A stretch of 11,651 nt of DNA from a bacterium (lineage in GTDB: Bacteria; Zhuqueibacterota; Zhuqueibacteria; Thermofontimicrobiales; Thermofontimicrobiaceae): assembly GCA_025453735.1 (NCBI GenBank), contig JALOPY010000031.1, positions 1 to 11,651 on the forward strand, read 5' to 3'. The notes under the pieces are model-generated. The model was not told the origin of the DNA. It worked only from the letters and a program-made list of their open reading frames with translations, and made no database searches. Made by a program: the position numbers and the translations under genes. Position 1 is the first letter of the stretch. Each line of letters starts with the position of its first letter. Below are positions 6,207 through 11,651 of the stretch, in pieces.

Positions 6207-7457
6207 TTGAAACGAATCCTATTCAAAAATATTGCATTTTTGCTCATCCTCCTTCCCAGTGTTTTTTTGATCACCTGTGTGCAGGATCGGTCCCAGGATG
6301 TTTTGATCTGGCACTCGATGCGTCCCCTGGCAACCAAAATATTGCAACAAAAATTAGAATTATTCGCTCAAAATTACCCAGGCTGGAAATTTAGCCAGCT
6401 CTTTTATGAACCAGAGACAGCCCGGACAAATTTTATCATATCCGCAATGGGCGGAAGCGGACCTGCGCTGTTCTGGGGCGCCAGCGATAATATCGGTCCC
6501 CTGGTCGAGCTTGAAGTCATTCAACCGTTAGAAAACCTGTTTGACAACGCTTTCCTGGACAGTTTTATCACTGAGCCAATCCACGCCAATAACTTGTTCC
6601 AGGGACATCTCTATCAAATTGCAGACCAGGTTGGAAATCATCTCTGCCTGGTGTACAACAAAGCGCTCGCTAAAAATCCGCCACGTTCGCTTAATGAACT
6701 GAGATCAATCGGCAAGACGCTGACCAAAGATCTGAATGGCGACGGAAAACCGGATCGCTATGCCTTAGCCTGGAATTACACAGAGCCATTTTTTGCCGTT
6801 CCATTTATAAAAGGTTATGGAGGAAATATCCTTGATGAAAATAATCGTCCAACCCTGAATTCTGAAGCAACGATAAAAGCCGCGCAGTTGATTTATGACC
6901 TGGCAAACAAAGATCGCATTATCCCGATTGAGTGTGATTATGAAATCTCCAATGCGTTATTTTTAGATGGATCTGCAGCCATGATCATCAATGGACCCTG
7001 GTCCTGGGGAACATACATCGAAAATGGGATCGATATTGGCATCACGCGAATTCCGATGATCGATGAAACCGGAATCTGGCCCGCGCCGATGGTCTCCCCG
7101 CTCGGCTATTCCTTAAATGTCAATTTGAAAGATGAGAAACTGAAGATCGCTGTCGAGCTATTGAAATATTTGACCTCTCCAGAGGTTGAACTGGAATTTA
7201 CCAATGCATTGGGAACAATTCCTTCACGACGCGAGGCGTTTCGACATCCGATGGTCACCAACAACGAGCTCATCAGCAGTTCGATTTATCAACTGGAAGT
7301 TGGGACTTTGATGCCAGTCGTGACAGAGTTGCGCTGGATCTGGGACGCCATGCGTCCCGGCTACCAATCCATTTTTACCGGCAGGTTGACGCCAGTTCAA
7401 GCTGCAAAAGAAATGCAAGCATTAGCCGAAAAACTTATTAAAGAAAACCGCGAATAA
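6207..7457 (+). CDS. ABC transporter extracellular solute-binding lipoprotein (CUT1 sugar-type)
   Basis: This 416-residue protein captures a solute outside the inner membrane and delivers it to the MalF/MalG-type permeases that follow. The N-terminus MKRILFKN, a hydrophobic core and LITC (21-24) form a lipoprotein signal with C24 as the lipidated residue; T at -1 is unusual. Family features include WHSMRP early on, a DLNGDGKPD loop (175-183) resembling a calcium-binding EF-type loop and common in SBP_bac_1 proteins, GPWSWGTY, and the C-terminal ALGTIPSRREAF, followed by a helical end. The start is a TTG: no in-frame ATG exists upstream before a stop at 6150, and the signal peptide begins exactly here. 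There is no clear ribosome site. Only one base separates its stop from the malF-like ATG. The substrate is probably a sugar or polyol by family, not readable from sequence. Confidence 0.9.
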   Translation: MKRILFKNIAFLLILLPSVFLITCVQDRSQDVLIWHSMRPLATKILQQKLELFAQNYPGWKFSQLFYEPETARTNFIISAMGGSGPALFWGASDNIGPLVELEVIQPLENLFDNAFLDSFITEPIHANNLFQGHLYQIADQVGNHLCLVYNKALAKNPPRSLNELRSIGKTLTKDLNGDGKPDRYALAWNYTEPFFAVPFIKGYGGNILDENNRPTLNSEATIKAAQLIYDLANKDRIIPIECDYEISNALFLDGSAAMIINGPWSWGTYIENGIDIGITRIPMIDETGIWPAPMVSPLGYSLNVNLKDEKLKIAVELLKYLTSPEVELEFTNALGTIPSRREAFRHPMVTNNELISSSIYQLEVGTLMPVVTELRWIWDAMRPGYQSIFTGRLTPVQAAKEMQALAEKLIKENRE

Positions 7458-7458
7458 T

Positions 7459-8352
7459 ATGGCAGCAGGAATCGGAAAAATTGAAAATAATCGTTTAGCC
7501 TATTTGTACACCCTTCCGGCATTCATCGTGATGGGGATCGTGGTCATTTATCCGTTTTTTTATAACATCGTGCTGTCATTTTCCAACATGAACCTCACGC
7601 ATTTCAATGACTGGCGGATCACCGGCATCACCAATTATCTCGGTGTTTTCAAGGAAAGCACGTTCTGGTATTTTCTTTTCAAAACGATTCTCTGGACATT
7701 CATCAATGTGTTTTTTCATGTGACGATTGGAATTTTTCTGGCGCTGATTTTAAACAAAGACATAAAAGGCAAAGCCTATTTTCGAACGTTATTGATCCTG
7801 CCCTGGGCTGTTCCAGCGTACATCACAGCGCTCACATGGCGGGGAATGTTTAATTCTGAATACGGGGCAATCAGTCTGGTTTTGGATAACCTGTTCGGGA
7901 TTCAGATCCCCTGGTTGACGACGGAATGGGGCGCCTTTGCCGCGTGCGTCATCACCAACGTCTGGCTGGGTTTTCCGTTTATGATGATTGTTGCATTGGG
8001 CGGGCTGCAAAGCATCCCGGATGAATTGTACGAGGCAGCCGAAATCGATGGCGCTTCATGGTGGCTAAAGCTAAAAAATATCACGCTTCCGCTCATCAAA
8101 CCGGTGATGATCCCGGCGATCACGCTGGGCATCATCTGGACCTTCAATAATTTCAATATCGTCTGGCTCGTGAGCAATGGCGGGGAGCCTGCGGATACGA
8201 CGCATATCCTGGTGTCATGGGTCTATAAATCGGGATTCAGATATTTTCGCATGGGATATGCTGCTGCATTCTCCATGGTAATTTTTTTGATATTGCTTAT
8301 TTTTAGCTGGAACTTTATTAAGAAAACCAGGGCGGCTGAAGCGGTTTATTAG
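7459..8352 (+). CDS. ABC transporter permease, MalF-like (CUT1)
   Basis: This 297-residue inner-membrane permease forms half of the channel that imports the ligand of the upstream binding protein. It has about six membrane helices, starting at LAYLYTLPAFIVMGIVVIY, with no extended MalF-type periplasmic domain. The EAA loop that contacts the ATPase is ELYEAAEIDGASWWLKLKNI (189-208), with the conserved EAA (192-194) and D197-G198. The ATG follows the binding-protein stop after one base and no Shine-Dalgarno is visible, so translation is probably coupled. Its natural partner, the MalG-like permease, is found only after a 1.5-kb methyltransferase gene. No ATPase is encoded in the window; CUT1 systems often use a shared ATPase encoded elsewhere. 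Confidence 0.93.
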   Translation: MAAGIGKIENNRLAYLYTLPAFIVMGIVVIYPFFYNIVLSFSNMNLTHFNDWRITGITNYLGVFKESTFWYFLFKTILWTFINVFFHVTIGIFLALILNKDIKGKAYFRTLLILPWAVPAYITALTWRGMFNSEYGAISLVLDNLFGIQIPWLTTEWGAFAACVITNVWLGFPFMMIVALGGLQSIPDELYEAAEIDGASWWLKLKNITLPLIKPVMIPAITLGIIWTFNNFNIVWLVSNGGEPADTTHILVSWVYKSGFRYFRMGYAAAFSMVIFLILLIFSWNFIKKTRAAEAVY

Positions 8353-8354
8353 TT

Positions 8355-8365
8355 TGTCATTTTTA
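8355..8365 (+). repeat. Left copy of an 11-bp direct repeat flanking the methyltransferase gene
   Basis: TGTCATTTTTA starts 2 bp after the malF-like stop codon and recurs exactly at 9981-9991, 28 bp before the malG-like start. The pair brackets the methyltransferase gene, as expected if that segment was inserted, though an 11-mer in AT-rich spacers can also occur by chance. Confidence 0.5.
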
Positions 8366-8423
8366 GTCAATCGAACTTAATCTTTGAATTGTCGTTAGAT
8401 CAGAAACCACAAAAAGAGGGAAA

Positions 8424-9926
8424 ATGTTAGACTGGAAAAATCAGCTTTACTACGGTGATAATCTACCAATTTTAAAAGAGTATATCAAAGATGAAAGTAT
8501 TGATCTAATTTATCTTGATCCTCCGTTTAATTCTAATCGGAATTATAATGTTTTATTTAAAGATGAATCCGGTCAAGAATCAGCTTCACAAATTACCGCC
8601 TTTGAAGACACCTGGCATTGGGATCATGTTGCCGAAGCAACCTTTCAGGAATTGCTGTTACATTCATCTGCAAAAGTATCAATGATGCTAAATTCATTAA
8701 AACAATTTATCGGCACCAATCAAGTCATGGCTTATCTGGTTATGATGACTGCCAGGTTAATTGAATTGTATCGAGTTTTAAAACCGACTGGTAGCCTTTA
8801 TTTGCACTGTGATCCGACTGCCAGTCATTATTTGAAGATATTATTAGACACAATTTTTGGCAAAGATCGGTTAAGAAGTGAAATTATTTGGAAACGATAT
8901 GGAGGTTTTAAACGATCATCAGCAAGAAAATTTCCTCATAAACATGATACTATTTTTTTCTATAGTAAAACAGAAGATATAAAATTTCTACCCCAATTTA
9001 AACCGCACAAGCCTGAATATTTAAAAAGATTCAAACAAGATGCTAATGGACGGCATTATCGAGATGATGTAAATCCTACAAAAGGTGGTCGCCGAACTAT
9101 ATATCTTGATGATGTACAGGGTGATTTAATAGATTCACTTTGGATTGATATTAATCCTGTAAATCCTGCTGGCATCGAACGTCTCGGCTATCCTACCCAA
9201 AAACCAGTTGCTTTATTAGAACGAATCATTCAAGCCAGCAGCAATGAAGGCGATGTTATTCTTGATCCCTTCTGTGGCTGTGGCACCACGATCCATGCTG
9301 CCCAAAAATTAAAACGGCGCTGGATCGGAATTGACATTACTCATTTATCGATTGGCTTAATGAAATATCGACTGAAAGATGCGTTCAATCTGATCGATAA
9401 TAAAGATTATCAGGTTATAGGAGAGCCAGTCTCAATCGATTCAGCCCGGCAATTAGCCCAGGAAAATCGTTATCAATTTCAGTGGTGGGCAGCCTCTTTA
9501 GTACAAGCCATGCCAATCAACGGACATGGGAAACAAGGCAAAAAAGGTTCTGATAAGGGCATTGATGGCATTATCAATTTTATCGATTCACCCGATAATA
9601 AACTGAAACGAGTATTAGTTCAAGTTAAAAGTGGCAAAATTAACAGCAAAGACATCAGAGACCTTCGAGGTACTATTGATCGTGAAAATGCTGCGATAGG
9701 TGTATTTATTACTTTAAATGAACCGACACGAGACATGAAAACCGAAGCAATAACTTCTGGTTATTATAAATCTGAATTTGGGGGACAGCGATATCCGAGG
9801 CTACAGATTTTGACAATTGAAGAACTTTTATCAGGCAAGAAAATTGATATGCCACCGATCAAAAAGACTTTCAAGCAAGCGCAGAAAGAGATCGACAAAG
9901 TATCGGATCAAAATGATTTTTTTTAG
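8424..9926 (+). CDS. Site-specific DNA methyltransferase (beta class, N4/N6) with C-terminal Mrr-like nuclease domain
   Basis: This 500-residue protein transfers a methyl group from S-adenosylmethionine to adenine N6 or cytosine N4 in DNA. The catalytic motif IV is LDPPFNS (31-37), preceded by LYYGDNL (8-14). A YPTQKP segment (256-261) and the SAM-binding motif I DPFCGCGTT (281-289) come later, so the motif order IV-then-I marks the beta class. Between them lies a target-recognition-like stretch (about 150-250). Residues about 345-470 resemble a restriction-endonuclease Mrr fold: GSDKGIDG (375-382) with D381, then VLVQVKSG (397-404) with Q400 and K402, the pattern D...QxK of PD-(D/E)XK enzymes. 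That would make it a single-chain modification-restriction protein; this part is inference. GAGGG lies before the ATG. The gene splits a permease pair and is markedly more AT-rich (8461-8520 has 14 G+C in 60 bases; 8101-8160 has 31), suggesting transfer. Confidence 0.9.
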   Translation: MLDWKNQLYYGDNLPILKEYIKDESIDLIYLDPPFNSNRNYNVLFKDESGQESASQITAFEDTWHWDHVAEATFQELLLHSSAKVSMMLNSLKQFIGTNQVMAYLVMMTARLIELYRVLKPTGSLYLHCDPTASHYLKILLDTIFGKDRLRSEIIWKRYGGFKRSSARKFPHKHDTIFFYSKTEDIKFLPQFKPHKPEYLKRFKQDANGRHYRDDVNPTKGGRRTIYLDDVQGDLIDSLWIDINPVNPAGIERLGYPTQKPVALLERIIQASSNEGDVILDPFCGCGTTIHAAQKLKRRWIGIDITHLSIGLMKYRLKDAFNLIDNKDYQVIGEPVSIDSARQLAQENRYQFQWWAASLVQAMPINGHGKQGKKGSDKGIDGIINFIDSPDNKLKRVLVQVKSGKINSKDIRDLRGTIDRENAAIGVFITLNEPTRDMKTEAITSGYYKSEFGGQRYPRLQILTIEELLSGKKIDMPPIKKTFKQAQKEIDKVSDQNDFF

Positions 9927-9980
9927 CTAAGAATAAAAAGTTGTAAGTTTTCTTTTTAGTATCTACCATCAATTAAACAA

Positions 9981-9991
9981 TGTCATTTTTA
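9981..9991 (+). repeat. Right copy of the 11-bp direct repeat flanking the methyltransferase gene
   Basis: An exact TGTCATTTTTA, matching 8355-8365 in the same orientation. Deleting one copy and everything between would leave the malF-like stop and malG-like start 40 bp apart, a normal operon spacing. Confidence 0.5.
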
Positions 9992-10018
9992 AATAGCATG
10001 TCTTAACTTGTAAATAAT

Positions 10019-10861
10019 ATGCGAAAACCAAGAGACCTGTCCATCAAAGGCAAAATTGCCGCGTACATTATTCTGACGATTTTCACACTGATCGCCATTT
10101 ATCCGATTCTGACCGTGATATCGATTTCTCTAAGACCAGGAGATCGGCTGCTCAGCAAATCGCTGGCGATAATCCCGGACAACGCCACGCTGCAGACCTA
10201 CATCAAATTGTTCAGCGAAGAATCGTTTCTGCTGTGGCTGAAAAACAGCAGTATCATTTCTGCAGCAGTCATGATCGTCGGCGTTGCCCTGGCTGCCACG
10301 GCAGGCTACGCCTTTTCCCGCTACAAATTCGTCGGCAAGGAAGCGATGATGTTCAGCTTGATCACCACCCAAATGTTCCCGCTGACCATGCTATTGCTGC
10401 CGTTGTTCATTATGCTGATCAAGCTGAAATTGTACGATTCCTATCTGGGATTGATCGTGGCGTATTCCGCCACCACCCTGCCATTCACCACCTGGCAGAT
10501 GAAAGGATATTATGACACCATCCCATTCAGCCTGGAGGAAGCCGCATTTATCGATGGGTGCAGCCAGTTCTACACATTCTGGCGAATCATTTTGCCGTTG
10601 GCAGCCCCGGCATTGGTGATCACGGCATTATTTTCATTCATGGCAGCTTGGTCGGAGTACCTGGTCGCTGCGGTTTTGATTCAGGATCAAAGCTTGTTCA
10701 CACTGCCGCTTGGGCTGAAAACTTTTCAATCTGCAATGGAAACATCCTGGGGACTTTATTCGGCAGGCGCAATCATGGTCAGTTTGCCTGTCGTCATTTT
10801 ATTTTTATTTTTAAGTCGTTGGCTGATTTCAGGACTAACATTAGGAAGCGTCAAAGGATAG
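10019..10861 (+). CDS. ABC transporter permease, MalG-like (CUT1)
   Basis: This 280-residue inner-membrane permease is the second channel half for the CUT1 system of 6207-8352. The first membrane helix is IAAYIILTIFTLIAIYPILT, and about six helices are present in all. The EAA loop is SLEEAAFIDGCSQFYTFWRI (171-190), with E174-A175-A176 and D179-G180, and the C-terminus LISGLTLGSVKG is typical of MalG relatives. No Shine-Dalgarno is visible; the start is preceded by AATAAT, exactly as for the MalF-like gene. The base composition matches the MalF-like gene rather than the methyltransferase between them. After its stop comes an 82-bp spacer and then the broken DUF5989 gene. Confidence 0.93.
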   Translation: MRKPRDLSIKGKIAAYIILTIFTLIAIYPILTVISISLRPGDRLLSKSLAIIPDNATLQTYIKLFSEESFLLWLKNSSIISAAVMIVGVALAATAGYAFSRYKFVGKEAMMFSLITTQMFPLTMLLLPLFIMLIKLKLYDSYLGLIVAYSATTLPFTTWQMKGYYDTIPFSLEEAAFIDGCSQFYTFWRIILPLAAPALVITALFSFMAAWSEYLVAAVLIQDQSLFTLPLGLKTFQSAMETSWGLYSAGAIMVSLPVVILFLFLSRWLISGLTLGSVKG

Positions 10862-10943
10862 CAGAATTGGGCAATTGGGTAATGGGGCTATTGAGTGACG
10901 AAAAAATGAGTTTGAATTATATTAAGAATTTAGAGGTTGGAAA

Positions 10944-11106
10944 ATGAGTAAACTCACGATACTATCGGAGCTCTGGCAATTTTTAAAAGTCAGAAAAAAA
11001 TGGTGGTTAGGCCCAATCATTTTATTTCTCATCTTATTGGGATTGATTTTTAATCATTTTTACCGAAGGCTCTGCCCTGGCGCCATTTATTTATGCACTA
11101 TTTTAA
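10944..11106 (+). pseudogene. DUF5989 small membrane protein, frameshifted
   Basis: The frame from ATG 10944 reads MSKLTILSELWQFLKVRKKW, then WLGPIILFLILLGLIF, a close match to the N-terminal two thirds of DUF5989 proteins (about 50 residues, one membrane helix). After about 11055 the frame goes wrong (NHFYRRLCPG..., to TGA 11115-11117). The +1 frame instead gives IFTEGSALAPFIYALF and a stop at 11104-11106, the highly conserved family ending. Removing four bases (AATC, near 11051-11054) would restore a perfect family-length protein. Either the gene is broken or there is an assembly error. GAGG upstream is a weak ribosome site. From what I recall, DUF5989 is usually found beside SxtJ-like and carbamoyltransferase genes of surface-polysaccharide clusters; none is here. 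Its function is unknown. Confidence 0.8.
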
Positions 11107-11110
11107 TGAA

Positions 11111-11148
11111 AAACTGATTCCATCCGCCGGGGCAGAAGGAATCAGTTT
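11111..11148 (+). terminator. Strong hairpin after the DUF5989 gene
   Basis: AAACTGATTCC (11111-11121) and GGAATCAGTTT (11138-11148) make a perfect 11-bp stem around a GC-rich 16-nt loop. It begins 4 bp after the family-conserved stop codon of the DUF5989 gene (11104-11106) and covers the shifted-frame stop, which supports the conserved frame as the ancestral one. Only three T close the stem, so termination would be weaker than ideal. Confidence 0.55.
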
Positions 11149-11163
11149 GAAAAATTCTCAACT

Positions 11164-11258
11164 CAAAGTCACGAAGCAAACACAAAGCACACAAAGATAA
11201 ATGCCAGGTATTATATTTTTATTGTGAACTTTCTTTTTTTCTTAGCGCCTTAGTGTTG
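11164..11258. repeat. Degenerate CAAAG-type intergenic repeat with inverted pyrimidine-rich arm
   Basis: CAAAG recurs at 11164, 11183 and 11192, with the variant CGAAG at 11172. After an AT-rich gap the complementary style appears: CTTTCTTTTTTTCTTAGCGC (11229-11248) followed by CTTAGTG. The two arms are only loosely complementary. It looks like a decayed copy of the short CACAAAG/CACGAAG intergenic repeats seen in many environmental genomes; that comparison is from memory. With the hairpin above, it accounts for most of the spacer 11118-11330. Confidence 0.35.
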
Positions 11259-11330
11259 AAATTTTTTTCATAAAAAAACAAAGATTTAGCCTGTAATATT
11301 ATCGCCTAACAATTGAAATTCAACCTGGAT

Positions 11331-11651
11331 ATGAACATCAGACAATCTTCATTTTACCTGAGAAAACTTGCATCGGTATTAAGCTTGCTGATTATCGTTA
11401 TCGCGCTGACGATACTCTCTCCGTATTTTCTCACGACGGAAAATTTGCTTTCGATTGGTCTGCAAATGTCCGTCATCGCGATCATGTCCATCGGGCAGGT
11501 GTGGATAATCATTGCCGGAGGCATCGATCTTTCTGTCGGCTCGATTCTGGCGATATCTGGTGTTGTTTCGACGATGCTGATTTCCGGGGGAATGAATATG
11601 GTTCTGGCGTCCGTAATTGGCATTGGGATCGGTTCTTTCTGTGGATTTATC
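11331..11651 (+). CDS. RbsC-like ABC transporter permease (CUT2/BPD_transp_2), partial at right edge
   Basis: The frame from ATG 11331 is open for 107 codons to the window end; relatives are about 310-340 residues, so two thirds is missing. It starts with a basic stretch and a first helix (SVLSLLIIVIALTILSPYFL), then NLLSIGLQMSVIAIMSIGQV and the family hallmark IAGGIDLSVGSILA (61-74), the best-conserved motif of ribose/xylose/autoinducer-2-type permeases. Such proteins form homodimeric inner-membrane channels for monosaccharides. No Shine-Dalgarno is evident. The ATPase gene that usually precedes an RbsC-type permease is not upstream, so it would have to lie downstream or elsewhere. A hairpin and a repeat region separate it from the CUT1 operon, suggesting an independent transcript. 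Confidence 0.9.
   Translation, partial: MNIRQSSFYLRKLASVLSLLIIVIALTILSPYFLTTENLLSIGLQMSVIAIMSIGQVWIIIAGGIDLSVGSILAISGVVSTMLISGGMNMVLASVIGIGIGSFCGFI

Noticed and set aside
10906..10947. A 13-codon frame overlapping the DUF5989 start (ATGA)
   Set aside because: It has no ribosome site or recognisable product; the overlap alone is not enough support.

Overview
The window looks like chromosomal DNA from an uncultured Gram-negative-type bacterium of moderate GC with AT-rich spacers. The gene set is an RRM protein, an SSS symporter, a CUT1 ABC system without a local ATPase, and a DUF5989 protein. This would fit a lineage near Calditrichota/KSB1 or another FCB-group phylum, but no marker gene is present and the placement is a weak inference.

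Left part, minus strand: a partial MFS exporter (1-927, running off the left edge); an N-acetylmuramoyl-L-alanine amidase (1202-1882) followed by a terminator hairpin (1039-1075); and a HypE-like AIR-synthase-fold protein (2028-3053) that lacks the HypE C-terminal cysteine. The HypE-like gene is bracketed by two copies (1920-1999 and 3179-3248) of a short non-coding element. Both copies share imperfect terminal inverted repeats starting GTAAAA, and each is flanked by its own exact 8-bp target duplication. This is a miniature transposable element, probably mobilised by an IS66-type transposase, and it is the clearest unexpected structure in the window.

Middle part, plus strand: a consensus sigma-70 promoter (TTGACA, 17 bp, TATAAT) and a structured leader precede a single-domain RRM RNA-binding protein (3515-3796). 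A 610-residue sodium:solute symporter follows (4052-5884). The next spacer (5885-6206) is filled by a roughly 206-bp nested palindrome.

Right part, plus strand: a carbohydrate-type (CUT1) ABC operon made of a binding lipoprotein (6207-7457), a MalF-like permease (7459-8352) and a MalG-like permease (10019-10861). Between the two permeases sits an AT-rich gene for a DNA methyltransferase with a C-terminal Mrr/PD-(D/E)XK-like nuclease domain (8424-9926). An exact 11-bp direct repeat flanks it, so it looks like an insertion that split the permease pair. After malG comes a DUF5989 gene broken by a frameshift (10944-11106), a hairpin, a degenerate CAAAG-type repeat region, and the start of an RbsC-like (CUT2) permease (11331 to the edge).

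Taken together the plus-strand genes are mostly solute uptake: symporter, CUT1 system and CUT2 system. The substrates cannot be read from the sequence. No tRNA, rRNA, CRISPR array or complete insertion sequence was seen.
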